In this document: positions 1 to 12,625 of the stretch, one piece after another | Numbering within the stretch: position 1 is the stretch's first letter | How the letters are laid out: every line of letters starts with the position of its first letter | Source of the DNA: Molossus alvarezi | Lineage: Eukaryota; Chordata; Mammalia; Chiroptera; Molossidae | Assembly (NCBI GenBank): GCA_037176705.1 | Contig: CM073887.1 | Location: 63,201,001-63,265,000 of the forward strand | DNA length: 64,000 nt | Direction: 5' to 3' | Position numbers and translations under genes: made by a program | The notes under the pieces: model-generated | Told to the model about the DNA's origin: nothing | Databases searched by the model: none | The model's input: the letters and a program-made list of their open reading frames with translations, nothing else

Positions 1-225
1 GATTGGTGTTTTAGGCTTCTTAGGGTATATTCCTAGAAGTGGGATCACTGGGTCAAATGGAAGTTCAATTTTTAATTTTTTGAGGTAACACCATATTGTT
101 TTCCATAGTGGCTGCACCAGTCTGCATTCCCACCAGCAGTGTAGTAGAGTCCCCTTTTCTCCACACCCTCGCCAACACTTGTTGTTTGATGATTTGTTGA
201 TGGCGGCCATTCTGACAGGTGTGAT
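1..225 (-). mobile_element. L1 ORF2 3' fragment
   Basis: Nearly identical to 37526-37741 and 53962-54183 in the other L1 copies. It encodes part of the ORF2 C-terminal region on the minus strand. It is cut by the window edge and joins a SINE at about 226. Confidence 0.9.
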
Positions 226-438
226 CACCCGATGACATTTTTGCATTTATCTTCTGACAGAGTGGGAGAAAGAGAGGCGAGAAGCGAGAGAAACATCGAT
301 GTAAGAGAAACACATCGACTGGCTGCCACCCAGATGACCCCAACTGGGGCTGGGGACAAATTGCAACTGAGGTATGTGTCCTGAGTGTGAACTGAACTTG
401 GGACTCTCTGGTCTGTGGGCCGATGCTCTAACTGCTGA
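226..438 (-). mobile_element. Ves-type SINE
   Basis: Reverse orientation: the (C)ACCCGA(G)GACATTTT end comes first, then the GAGAGAAACATCGATGT region, the CTGGCTGCCACCC block and a tRNA-like head ending near GCTGAG. Confidence 0.85.
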
Positions 439-622
439 GCGCCAACCCATGCACTGAGAGGTTGTCGGTTTGATTCCTGGCCAGGACACATGCCCCGGTT
501 GTGGGCCTGAGCCCCAGTGAGGGGCATGCAGGAGGCAGCCAATCGATGTTCTCTCTCATCAATGTTTCTATATCTCTCTCCCTCTCCCTTCCTCTCTCTA
601 AAATCAATAAAGAAAAAAAATT
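439..622 (+). mobile_element. Ves-type SINE, second subfamily, 5'-truncated
   Basis: CACTGAGAGGTTGTCGGTTT, GGCATGCAGGAGGCAGCC, ATCAATGTTTC and an AAAATCAATAAAG tail mark the AATCAATAAA-ended subfamily. Confidence 0.85.
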
Positions 623-855
623 AAACAAATAAAGAACAAAAGTGTCCTATACTTAAAAATAAATAAAAAGTAAATGTTTAAAGAACAATTTATTGCTATT
701 CTATCATAAATATGTGGTGACTAGACCGGTTTTACTAATTGAACACAAACTGAAGGCTCTTATTATTAGTAATCACCATGCACACTTTCTGATTGAAGTG
801 AAATAGAAACAGTCACATGTCCCTGTCCTAAATTTTTCTAGCTCCCAACACACAC
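623..855. other. AT-rich intergenic or intronic sequence
   Basis: No ORF, RNA gene or recognisable repeat seen beyond the SINE tail. Confidence 0.5.
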
Positions 856-979
856 CTTCCAAATCTGAGATCATCACTTCTTGCTTATTCCTGATTTGGG
901 CCAAGCTTTTTGCTTGTTCTTCCTCTTCAGCCAGCTGAGAGGAACATTCCGCTATGCGATCTTCCATGAGTTTCTGTTC
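856..979 (-). pseudogene. MYH10: MYH10-like exon ([19 protein letters not shown] ... MISDLE)
   Basis: The exon has acceptor CAG at 982-980, 124 nt with an open frame ([19 protein letters not shown], then [20 protein letters not shown]), and donor GTGTGT after 856. Length and phase match the family exactly. The next rod exon is not seen between here and position 1, so it lies beyond the window or is lost. Confidence 0.87.
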
Positions 980-1443
980 CTGAATAGAAAAAAAATCACT
1001 TCAGACAAGGCCTTCAAAATAACTAGGGTGTGGAATAGCTTAGAAAACAACTAACATTGCCACTGCGCCCCCAAAGAGCACATCCTCCAGGAAGGAAGGA
1101 AGGCTCACTCATCTTGGTGCTGACCTGGAAAATTTGGCCCAGCAGCTGGGCCTTCCGAGTCCCACACCAGCGCTGAACCGATTAACGTTTGAACACATGG
1201 GAACAAGTCATCAATGAATGATCGTTGTGTACAAAATGCGCAAGATAAAAGTCTTAAGGATTTTAAGGATACTTTGTGGATTTAAAAAATGAAATTTTTA
1301 CTGTGTCTTTAGAAATCTATTCAGGTGGAGACTTAGAGAGAAGAGTAATGACCCTGTGATCTTTTACAGAATTTTTGTTTGAAGCCACATTCAATGAGAG
1401 CAGCAACATAATAAAATCAGCTTTTGAATGAGAATATTAGTTC
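980..1443. other. Pseudogene intron
   Basis: Short intron between two myosin-like exons; no repeat recognised by eye. Confidence 0.6.
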
Positions 1444-1573
1444 TTTGTTAAATTTGGAATTTGGGTCCTTAAGAAGCAGAATCTCTTCCATGTTCTTGAT
1501 TTTCACCTCGGCCATCACCTTCTCCAGCGGCAGTTTCTGCCGGCCCTTCCTCGTCCAGCTGCTCCTCCAGGTC
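1444..1573 (-). pseudogene. MYH10: MYH10-like exon (DLEEQLDEE ... DQNSKF.K)
   Basis: Acceptor CGCAG is followed by DLEEQLDEE, then a shifted frame with RQKLPLEKVMAEVKIKNMEE and ILLLKDPNSKFNK. It is 130 nt against 138 expected. Two Glu codons are lost and a further 2 nt cause a frameshift near 1540-1545. The donor is GA instead of GT (1443-1442). Confidence 0.83.
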
Positions 1574-1892
1574 CTGCGGAGAACACACCGTCCGTCTCCC
1601 TTTCTTCCACAAAACCTGCCGCACCTCAATAAGCAAACGGACGCGTATGAAAATACCAATTTGTGATGTTCAGAGTGGCAAGGATATTTTTAACAATGTG
1701 AAATGCAGTTATGTGAAACTGCATACATTCATATGAACTACAGGTTAAAGTACAAACTGGCTCAATCCTTCTGGAAGCCAGCAAAGTACAGCAAGCTTTG
1801 AAAACAAGCATTTCTTTTAAGCCAGCAATTTCAGGAAATAGTCACAGATGTCATTTTTATAATAAAAGTAAAATATGTATAATACTAAAATA

Positions 1893-2062
1893 AATTTTTT
1901 AAATTGATTTTCAGAGAGAGAGAGAGGAAGGGAGAGAGAGGGAGAGAAACCTGGATGTGAGAGAGAAACATTAATTGGTTGCCGCCTGCATGTTCCCTGA
2001 CTGGGAATCAAACCTGCCACCTTCTGGTGTATGGCACGACGCTCTGACAACTGAACCATGTG
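1893..2062 (-). mobile_element. Ves-type SINE (degenerate)
   Basis: AAATTGATTTTCAGAGAGAG, GGTTGCCGCCTGCATG and a tRNA-like head ending TGAACCATGTG. Confidence 0.8.
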
Positions 2063-2290
2063 CAATACTGTAATACTGAGGAACTATGAACATTATACAT
2101 AAAAATCTTGGTAATTAAAAGTTGGCATATTTATAAAATGGGATAACATATAGTAATTAAAATTCCTACTTTGGAATAATTAGTGAGAACAGAGGTCTGT
2201 AAGAAATGGGCTGATTCAGTTCAGGTGTGCCTTTACGGCATAAGCATATCACCAAATGGGTGGGGTCCTGGTGTTTACACATTTCTTTTT

Positions 2291-2519
2291 AATCCTCACC
2301 CGAGGACATTTTTAAATATTTTGTTCAGATACAGAAGGAGGGGGAGAGAGAGAGAAACATTGATGTGAAAGGGACACATCAAGTTGTTGCCACCCATGTG
2401 ACCCAACCAGGGCGGGGGACAAACTGCAAGGGAGGTACACGCCCTCAGCGGGAACCAAACCCGGTTCTCTCTGGATCACAGGCCGACACTCTAACCGTTG
2501 AGCCAAACCGGCCAGGGCT
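2291..2519 (-). mobile_element. Ves-type SINE
   Basis: AATCCTCACCCGAGGACATT to GAGCCAAACCGGCCAGGGCT, complete, in the pseudogene intron. Confidence 0.93.
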
Positions 2520-2689
2520 ACACATATTTTTATTATCACACCCTTCTCTTTATTTCATACTCTGGCATTATGGTATATAATAACATATACATTATGGAAC
2601 AAAGTTACACATACAAAGCAATGTATTGTCAATTTAGGCAAGTTTCAAGGATAACTCTGACTAAATAATTTACTCATGGTTGATTCTGA

Positions 2690-2905
2690 AATGAAACACC
2701 AGCAAAAGCTGAACTTTTTCCTGTGTAAACTTCAAACACAGACATTAAGCACACAGAGCAGCACAGTGAGCCCCCCACACAAGCGTCAGCCCAACCTTAC
2801 CAAGCACCAGCTCATGGCCAATGTCATTTCCTCTCTAGCTCCACCTCCCTTCTCCCCCACCATTATCCTGAAGCAAATTCCAAACATCATACTTCATCTG
2901 TAAGG
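2690..2905 (+). mobile_element. Ancient LINE-derived fragment
   Basis: The stretch around CCAGCTCATGGCCAATGTCA and CTGAAGCAAATTCCAAACAT resembles old mammalian L1-type repeats. The exact family is not asserted. Confidence 0.45.
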
Positions 2906-3081
2906 CCTTCAGGCAGCAGGTGTCTAAAAGATAGAGACCACTTAAACATACATTTGTTTGTTTAAATTGAAATCCAAATAAAGTTCACAAATTGTGAGTT
3001 ACTAGAAGAAACTTCTGACATTTCATGACAGAAAATAAAAGAAATCAATACTCAATAATAATATTATGAAAAATATGTTTA

Positions 3082-3334
3082 GCCCTGGCCAGTTTGGCTC
3101 AGCGGTTAGAGCATCGGCCTACAGTCCAGAGAGACTCGGGTTTGGTTCCCGCTAGGGGCATGTACCTCGGTTGCAGTTTGTCCCCGGCCCTGGTTGGGTC
3201 GTGTGGGTGGCAACCACTCGATGTGTCCCTTTCACATCAATGTTTCTCTCTCTCTCTCTCTTCTTCTCTCCCCCTCCCACTCTGTCTGAACAAAAAAAAT
3301 AAAAAAATGTCCTTGGGTGAGGATAAAAAAAAAA
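3082..3334 (+). mobile_element. Ves-type SINE
   Basis: GCCCTGGCCAGTTTGGCTCA to GGTGAGGATAAAAAAAAA, complete. Confidence 0.93.
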
Positions 3335-4225
3335 TTTTAGAATGTGTTTGAATGAGTTTACATTAACAAAGGGAGATAATACATTAAGATACAGTGCAAA
3401 AAACTAGAAATAAAAAAGAGTCTTAAAAAATGTGAAGATAAAAAGCCTTAAAAAACTAAACCAAAATAAAAACACACCATATTTCTACAAGGACATTATT
3501 TGTTTTCTAAATAAGGTAGAGAAATGCAAGTAGTTCATTAGAAGTTGTTAAAAAAGAAAATCTAAACTGTTGAAAATGCCACCAGGGAAACTCACTGTTG
3601 TTGGTGGCTTATTCCAGATCTCCTATATATTTCCATATAAAATCATACATATAAATTTATTATATAAATATCCTAAATTAGTTCCTATTGTGTATACTCT
3701 TTTGCAACTATTTCTATCAAGATACTGTAGGTGCCCTTGAAAATAAACATATTTATAACAGAACAGTATTACCATGGTTTACTAATCCCCCAATGTTAGA
3801 TAATTAGATGGCTTCCATTGATTTATTCTTAGAATAAAGTCTAGGATTAGAACTACGGGATTTAAGGTTATGCATTTTTTATAGCGTTTGTGATATTCTG
3901 TTAACTTATTATGGGATATTTGAAGGCTGTGTATGTTGAAGAATGAAAGTGTCCAGATGGTTTACTGTATGGGGTATTTACCAAGAAAATAAAACATCTG
4001 AATTGCCTGTGTTTTGCACTAAGGTATGGGGTAAGCAAAAATTAAGGGAAAGACATGGACGAAAGTAAATTTAGTTTGAAGCAATGGTGGCAGATATAGA
4101 TGTCCTGACACTCAACGGCATATTACATAGGTTGAGGGAGGGAGACAAGGAGAGAGAGGTGGGGTGTCCTAGGGCAGAGTAACTACTGTGCAGATCATTT
4201 GTCTGGGTATTCAACCACAGAGATA
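3335..4225. other. AT-rich intron sequence
   Basis: No exon of the myosin series and no clear repeat seen. Confidence 0.5.
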
Positions 4226-5020
4226 CAGTAAAACCTTGATATAATGGACTAATTTGGGTGAAGGAGTGTCCGTTAAAGTCTGTTATATAATAAAGTAGGT
4301 TTTCTTTTCTTTTTAAAAAAATGAATTTTAATTTTTACATGTTTCTCCTTTTCCTCCCATTGATAAAGTAGGTTCCCTGAACGCATATGTTAAAAAATTG
4401 ACAAATTAGTTAGTTTACCTGTCTTTACTTATGTAGACACGTTTGGGTAATTAAAATTAAGTATGTATAAAAAAATTTAATTTCACAGAAAGGTTTTCTA
4501 CATGCATTATAGTACTTTTAAATTTATACTGAATAGATCTAGTTAATATGTGCATTCACCAGTCACTGTGCAAGTAAACAAATGCACACTGCTGGGCTGT
4601 GGCTCAGCGCAGGGGCAACATCGGCCAGCTTGATTAAACTGCTGCAGAAAGTCATGCCATGTGACAGCAGAACCAATTACCGTGCTCGATGTGCTGTGAT
4701 CATTTCCAGAACACTGTTTATGAGCAGTGACTCTTGGATTTAAATATGCAGACTACAGTTGTAAATATGTAATATTTATTTATGTTGGCAAAATCACTGC
4801 AGTGTTTTTCCAACATACAACCTATTGGCTAACATTCGTTTAAAATAACAGTGAATTAATAACAAAAAATAACCTGTTAATTTAATTATAAGCAAATCTT
4901 GGTTAAAAGCATTTTAAAATTAAAAGACTGTTAATTTTCACATATGACATATGGACTAGAAATTTTGTCCATTAAATCCAAGGTCCGTTAGTTGAGGTCC
5001 ACAAAATTGAGGGTTTACTC
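4226..5020. mobile_element. TA-flanked DNA transposon remnant (Tigger/mariner-like)
   Basis: The left end CAGTAAAACCTTGATATAAT and the reverse complement of the right end (GAGTAAACCCTCAATTTTGT) form imperfect inverted repeats with TA at both outer borders (4224-4225, 5021-5022). The interior has no transposase ORF. It is interrupted at 4302-4362 by a tiny L1 3' end. Confidence 0.65.
4302..4362 (-). mobile_element. 61-bp L1 3'-end insertion with 12-bp target duplication
   Basis: The 12-mer ATAAAGTAGGTT occurs at 4290-4301 and again at 4363-4374. The 61 bp between (T-rich, ending CCTCCCATTG) resembles the last bases of the bat L1 in minus orientation (compare 36718-36782). Confidence 0.65.
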
Positions 5021-5452
5021 TAGTTGTGCTTCCTGTGAGTACAGTTTGTATCTCTTTAAGAAAGTAACCACCAGGAAAAGCTGAGTGTTTTATTCTAATT
5101 CCTGGCTGCCTCCTGTGTCAGTGCTGAGTGTTTCTTATGAACCAAAGCACCTAGTATATGCCTATCTATGAATGGCGTGAGCAGCAGAATTATTAATGAC
5201 AACACAAAGAACAAATTAGGTTCCCTACGAAATGCTACAGATCTAGGGAGATTTGTAGTTTGAATCACTTTGCATACTGTGAGATGCCACAGCAGAACAT
5301 AAAATAGATTCCTATATAAAACAACAAATGTATGTTTGAAAAGAACCGATTACTTATGTACTTCAAATGGTCATCTTTTAAGAGTAGGTACTTGTAACCT
5401 AGACATTAAGAATGCACATTAAGAATCCAAACCCATAGCTTTTATTTATTCA

Positions 5453-6469
<1,017 letters not shown>

Positions 6470-6470
<1 letters not shown>

Positions 6471-8155
6471 TGGTAGGAGGGGCGGAGGCATGGACGGGCT
6501 GGCCCCACATCCACGTGTGGTGGATAAAATCAGCAAGTGACACACTCAAGGAGTGAATTCAGTGGGTACCAGAGCCCTGCTGAAATGAGTCTTATTCTGT
6601 GTGGTGGACCCTGCACAGCTGATCCTTCAAGGCTGTCAGTCAGTGGTCAATGGGCACAGCCAGTCCTTGAAGCTGATCAGACTGAGTAGATCTCTTCCAT
6701 TGACGTGCCAACAGCAATCAAGACTCAATTACAACAGAAGGGTGGACAGTCCACACTAGGGGTACACCATGAGGGCCCACCTGGGGTGATGAGGGAGGCT
6801 GTGCCACTGGACTTTACATGGCACCTACTACAATAAGCCACCCTAGGAAGCTTAGGACACATAGCAACTCTACCTAATACATAGAAACAACCCAGGGAGG
6901 CAGCCAAAATGAGGAAACAAAGAAATATGCCCCAAATGAAAAAAATAAAACAAAACTCCAGGAAAAACACTAAGCAAAATGGAGGTAAGCAATCTAACAG
7001 ATGCAGAGTTCAAAACACTGGTTATAAGGATGCTCAATGAACTTTGTGAGAATTTCAAAAAACTTATGAGAATCTCAAGAGCATCAAAAAGGACCAGTCA
7101 GAAATAAAGGATGCACTAATTGAAATAAAGAATAATTTATAGGGATCAAAAGTAGAGTAGGTGAAGCTAAGAAGCAAACCATCAATTTGGAACATAAGGA
7201 AGCAAAAAACACCCAATCAGAACAGAGAATCCAAAAAAATGAGAATAGTGTAAGGAGCCTCCAGGACAACTTCAAGCGTGCCAACATTCGCATCATGGGT
7301 GTGCCAGAAGGAGAAGAGAGAGAGCAAGAAATTGGAAATCTATTTGAAAAAATAATGACAAAAAATTTCCCTAACTTGGTGAAGAAAACAGACATAGAAG
7401 TCCAGGAAGCACAGAGAATCCCAAACAAGAAGAACCCCAAGAGGCCCACACCAAGACACATCTTCAAAATGCCAAAGGTTCAAGACAAAGAGAGAATCTT
7501 AAGAGCAGCAAGAGAAAAGCAGTTCATTACCTACAAAGGAGCTCCCATTAGACTGGCAGCTGATTTCTCAAAAGAAACTGCAGGCCGGAAAGGAGTGGAA
7601 AGAGATATTCAAAGTGATGAAAAGCAACAACCTACAACCAAGATTACTCTATCCTACAAAGCTACCATTTAGAATCAATGGAATAAAGAGTGTCCTACAC
7701 AAAAAAAGTAACAAAACCACCAAATCAGTATTATATGAAACGTTGATGGGTCTTCTTGAAGAAGAACAAAAATATGAACAATTAAATGGCAATAAATACA
7801 TATCTATCTGGAATCTACAAACAAAATAAGCAAGCAGAACAGAAACAGACTCATAGATACAAAGAACTTTTTGTTGGTTGCCAAATGGGAGGAAGCTGAG
7901 GGGATGGGTGAAAAAGGTGAAGAAATTAAGAAGTACAAATTGATTGTTAGGCTGAGGAACGTCAAAGGGAAGGGGGGAGGGAGAATGGGAAGAGATCAAT
8001 CAAAAAACTTCTATGCATATATGCATAACCCATGGACACAGACAACAGTGTGGGGAAGGCAGGGGCAGGGAGGAGGGGGTTAATGGAGGGAGAAAGTGGG
8101 GACATCTGTAATATATTCAACATTAAAATAAGTTAAAAAAAAAAAAAGAAATACA
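6470..8155 (+). mobile_element. HAL1-type element (half-L1, ORF1 only)
   Basis: This plus-strand element carries an ORF1-like coding remnant (7187-7672) and then passes directly to a purine-rich 3' region. It ends with CTATGCATATATGCATAACC, a G-rich stretch and a poly-A tail near 8137-8150. No endonuclease or reverse transcriptase region is present, which is the definition of HAL1. The family relies on L1 enzymes supplied in trans. The left boundary is approximate, and I could not fix a target-site duplication. Confidence 0.75.
7187..7672 (+). pseudogene. HAL1 ORF1 remnant (L1 ORF1p-like)
   Basis: The open frame has a coiled-coil-like lead (ENSVRSLQDNFKRANIRIMG), then VPEGEEREQE, FEKIMTKNFPNL, EAQRIPNKKNP, RPTPRHI, KERILRAAREK and FITYKGAPIRLAADFSKET. 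These follow the order of the ORF1p RNA-recognition and C-terminal domains. A frameshift at about 7580-7610 moves the end (NLQPRLLYPTKLPFRI) into another frame at 7614-7829. The N-terminal part upstream of 7187 is broken by stops. In a working element the product is an RNA-binding chaperone; this copy is not expected to be functional. Confidence 0.75.
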
Positions 8156-8402
8156 ACAACAACAAAAACTCAAACGACAAAGGTAAAAATGCAAGAGGTA
8201 AGGTTGATTTTGGTTATTGTAAAACCAAATGCATGGCATACTGTACCTGTTGCGTCAGTTCTCAAATGTCTATGCTTTGGAAAGGAATGAAAAATCCACA
8301 GAAACTGGGATGGTATGTAGGCTTCGCCATCCACAGCGAAAGTGAGTTCCCGTCAGTGGGAGTGCTCCTGTCAGTGCGACCCCATGAGGTCAGTGCACAC
8401 AC
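8156..8402. other. Pseudogene intron
   Basis: Starts in the A-rich tail of HAL1; no other feature seen before the donor at 8402. Confidence 0.5.
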
Positions 8403-8534
8403 CTGTTGGGGCTTCCTCTCCATTTCCTCAGGCTCCCCTCCCACCTCTGTCTGCTGCTCCTTCACCTTGGGCGGCTCTTCATCTTTGGCCTGAAGTTCTT
8501 CCTCTTGGCGAGTGACTCGTAGGAGTGGCTTGAC
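8403..8534 (-). pseudogene. MYH10: MYH10-like exon ([19 protein letters not shown])
   Basis: The exon has 44 uninterrupted codons: [20 protein letters not shown], then KVKEQQTEV and EEMERKPQQ. The donor after 8403 is intact (GTGTGT). The acceptor is CG rather than AG (8536-8535). The 92-bp intron to the previous exon (8535-8626) is open in this exon's frame, so a run-through ORF spans both. Two Leu-to-Pro changes (LL to PP, EL to EP) would damage the coiled coil. Confidence 0.83.
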
Positions 8535-8626
8535 CGGTGACACAATGAAGCAGTTTACCATCTGGTCTCCTTCCGATGGCCTGTGGCTGGTTGAACACTG
8601 CTCCCGAGAAGGCCCACGAAGCCCGC

Positions 8627-8734
8627 CTTTGTGAAGACGCGGCCCCACCGCCAGTGCCGCAGCTGCAGGTCCGCGGGTAGGTCCGCTGCAAGACCTTCAA
8701 GGCACCGAGTTGCTGCTGCTTCTTGGCAAAGGCC
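8627..8734 (-). pseudogene. MYH10: MYH10-like exon (IQ motif: FAKKQQQL.ALKVLQR)
   Basis: Acceptor TTCAG (8739-8735) is followed by [18 protein letters not shown] 1-nt deletion comes next, after which [14 protein letters not shown] is read in a shifted frame. Length is 108 nt against 109. The donor is GC (8626-8625). This is the light-chain-binding IQ segment in the functional protein. Confidence 0.83.
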
Positions 8735-9599
<865 letters not shown>

Positions 9600-9686
9600 C
9601 TAAAAGAGAAAGAGTTCATTTATTTTTTGCTACAGGAAAAGATTGTATCAATAGTCCACATGCCAGAAAAATCAAGAAAAGCGTAT

Positions 9687-9756
9687 CATTCATTCACAAG
9701 CCCGCTTTCCATCCATAAAACCTTCAGAAATAGCATTTGGAGCTAGTATCTCATAT
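9687..9756 (-). pseudogene. MYH10: MYH10-like 70-nt exon with premature TGA
   Basis: After acceptor ACAG (9760-9757) the exon reads (R)YEILAPNAISEGFMDGKRACE, then TGA at 9692-9690 where the family has an Arg codon, then ATG. CGA to TGA is the obvious path. The donor is AT instead of GT (9686-9685). The length of 70 nt fits a 1 + 69 split in correct phase with both neighbours. Confidence 0.82.
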
Positions 9757-11010
9757 CTGTAAAAAAAAGTAGCCAAAACATTTTGGTGAAAACTTGTGAA
9801 AATGCTTACCTACTAACTATGAGTTCTGCTTTCTCTACAAGGCACAACATGATAGGTGATCATGTCAAATTAAGAATCAAGAAGTGACCAAGTGATAATG
9901 AAATTCATTATATCTTAAAATAAGAAACAAAATGAATATGAGGCTAATTCTCCCATGTCAAAGACTAGGTATAAAAATTGTGGCAGAGGAGGATAAAAGC
10001 ATGGTGTAATAAACACCTTTTGTTTCTTTCCTTCCCCCCAAATCTTCACACCCTGAAGATGCAAGGAGAATCCGGTCCTTTGTGCACTGATTTGTAGGCA
10101 TTTATTAGATGACAGAAAAGGCTGTGACAGCAATGCTCAGAGGCCTCCACTGAGCACATCAGAAAGCATTAGGGTGACACTCAAAGTAGCACTGGTCTGC
10201 GTGCACATATGTTCACTGCGCTGTACACTTGAGACTCGTGCACTTTATGACAACGACGTGTGGTGCCAGGTGGGCACTGGAAATAAGGGGACCACTTTGG
10301 AAAGCATGTGATTATCTGACCACTACATTATACACCTAAAACTAATACAGAATAATACTGAATATAAACTGTAATAGAAAAAAAGATTTTTGTACTTTAT
10401 GTAGGTTACACCACAATAAAAGTAAAGTTCAGCAACTAGCTGGCTATATTGAAGGAAGAATCCTCGTTACATCAACTTTGTACTCTGAATGCCAATCATG
10501 CTCCTTTTTCTCCTACCCATAAAAAGTGAAAGTTTACCACACTGCTCATCACACAGTGGGACCATGATAAGGGCTCCCCAAACCCAGAAGGACTGGAATA
10601 ATGTGGCTCAACAGGATTCCATCTGGAACAGTGGGAGGGATGGGCCGTTCTGTGACCTGCAGCCAGGTCTGTTCCATGGAACAACTAATGCTCATAAATG
10701 AAAGTCTAATTCCCAGAAGAAAAATAGATATTAAAGAAAATTACACAACACATTAAAAAAATAAACTTCCCATAATATGTTTAATCCATTTCTATTGCAT
10801 CCATTTCTACAGATCTTCTCCCTCTTGTTTTTTTCTTCATCCTTCTTTTCTAATCTCTCCTGCTCCCTGCTCTGTATTAGTAAAAGGACTGTAAGTGCAT
10901 ATCCACGCACGCAGCACACACTATAGAAAACATGTATACATTTGTACACAAACACCAACATATTCATTGAAAGACGAAAAGAAATATCCCAAAATATTTT
11001 CTTTCTCTTT
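9757..11010. other. Pseudogene intron with an old L1 3' end
   Basis: About 10310-10390 (CACTACATTATACACCTAAA and what follows) resembles the 3' end of an ancient L1. The rest shows no exon or RNA gene. Confidence 0.45.
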
Positions 11011-11169
11011 AAAAAATTTTTATTTATGATTTGAGGGAGAGGAGCGTCGACTTGCTCTACCCACGCGTGCATCCCTGGCTGCCGCCTGTCTGCGCCCTGA
11101 CAGGAGATCACACGCACGACCTCGGCGTATCGGGATGACACTCCAGCCAACGGAGCTCCCCGGCCAGTG
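11011..11169 (-). mobile_element. Degenerate Ves-type SINE
   Basis: GATTTGAGGGAGAGGAGCG to CTCCCCGGCCAGTGCC, strongly decayed. Confidence 0.6.
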
Positions 11170-11245
11170 CCCAAAATGGTTTACGAGTCACTCCTGAATG
11201 ATTTTTATTTACTTTTTACTTCTCTTGTATTTTCTTTTAATTTTT

Positions 11246-11472
11246 AATCCTCACCCGAGGACATTTTTACATTTATCTTCAGATAGAGTGGGAGGAAGAG
11301 AGGGGAGAAGAGAGAGAGAGAAACAATGTGAGAGAGACACATCGACTGGCTGCCACCCAGATGGGGCCGGGGACAAACTGCAACCGAGGTACGTGCCCTG
11401 AGTGGGAACCAAACCTGGGACTCTCTGGTCTGCGGGCTGACGTTCTAACCGCTGAGCCAAACTGACCAGGGC
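11246..11472 (-). mobile_element. Ves-type SINE
   Basis: AATCCTCACCCGAGGACATT to GCCAAACTGACCAGGGCA. Flanked by a short CTTGTATTTTC duplication (11224-11234 and about 11479-11489). Confidence 0.92.
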
Positions 11473-11522
11473 ACTTTCCTTGTATTTTCAAGTATTCCTA
11501 AAAGATACATTCATGACTCATA

Positions 11523-12080
11523 CAGTCATATACCACTTAACAACAGACACGTTCACAGAAATGTGTCGTTAGGCAATTTCGTTACTGTGTGAACATCACA
11601 GAATGCACTCCCACAGGCGTAGGGGCACAGCCTACGACACACCGGCTGTGTGGCACAGCCCACTGGCCTGAGGCCACAAGCCTGCGCAGTATGTTACTGC
11701 ACGAAACACGAGATGGGCGAGGCCGCTGCCAGTGAAGCGTGGCGCCGCTGCACAGCAACACTTTTAGCAAACAGGAGTACACGCCAGAATAACGAGCATC
11801 GTGAAAAGCATAGTAAGTACATAGACCTGTAGTCATTCTTTACATTACCAAGTATTATATACTGTGCATAACTGTATGTGCTAGATTTGTACGAATGACG
11901 AGTCAGCAGGTTTGTTTACCAGCAGCACCACTACCAGGAGTAACATGTTGTGTCGTTGACCTTACGATGGTTGTGAGCTCACCAGGTGGTTGGAGTTTTT
12001 CGCTCTATAATAATCTATGAGACCACTGTCATGTATGTAGTCTGCTGTTAACCGAAACATTGTTACGTGGCACATGACTG
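11523..12080. mobile_element. TA-flanked nonautonomous DNA transposon (Tigger-like)
   Basis: The left end CAGTCATATACCACTTAACA is mirrored by the right end (reverse complement CAGTCATGTGCCACGTAACA). TA dinucleotides lie at 11521-11522 and 12081-12082, as expected for Tc1/mariner-type insertion. Interior patterns such as TGTCGTTAGGCAATTTCGTT and TGTGAACATCACAGAATGCA are familiar from old mammalian elements. No transposase frame. Confidence 0.75.
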
Positions 12081-12432
12081 TATTTTTAAATATCGGCTTA
12101 AAAAATAATTATGTTTAAATCCCAGATGAAACTGTTTAAATGAGGTAACTGTAAGTTCTCAGCTTTAAATGTCCATCGTACCCCCGACTTCAGGACCCTG
12201 GACACAGAACAGCCTGCAGCACCACAGCGGTCACCAGCACGTTGCCTCTCTCTGAAGCAGGCACTCAATATTCTTGTCCAAAAATAAAGGTAATGGTGAC
12301 TATCTGTTTCCTATATGAAAAGAAAACTGAAACTATCCAGAGAACAGAAAAAAAATTCCTCATTATCTCACTCTTTTGATGCATATAAGCTAAACTTTGA
12401 TACATGTGGAAAAAGGTAAAAGTTGGCAATCC

Positions 12433-12533
12433 CTCTGTCTGAATTCCTGGAATGCTATCCAACTGGGGATGCCTTCCAGGACACCATGGCAGCGAAGCTG
12501 GTACAGCACTAGGTGTGGGCCCGGTTTTCCAGC
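12433..12533 (-). pseudogene. MYH10: MYH10-like exon with 21-nt deletion (AGK.DPHLVL ... FQEFRQ)
   Basis: The minus strand shows acceptor TTAG at 12537-12534, then [22 protein letters not shown], a gap, and IAFQEFRQ. The exon is 101 nt against 122 expected. Seven codons that normally encode the conserved ICRQGFP region are missing in frame. The donor is GG instead of GT at 12432-12431. The split codon (AG at the exon end) matches the first base of the next exon. Confidence 0.82.
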
Positions 12534-12625
12534 CTAATCAAGCAAAGGAGAGTTTTATACTTGAATCATTATAATCTGGCCTCATCCAGTTTTAGATACC
12601 AGCACAGGTTTTGCTGAACACTTAC

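Noticed and set aside
7084..7467. 127-codon minus-strand ORF rich in Phe/Leu/Ser
   Set aside because: Antisense shadow of the HAL1 ORF1 remnant.
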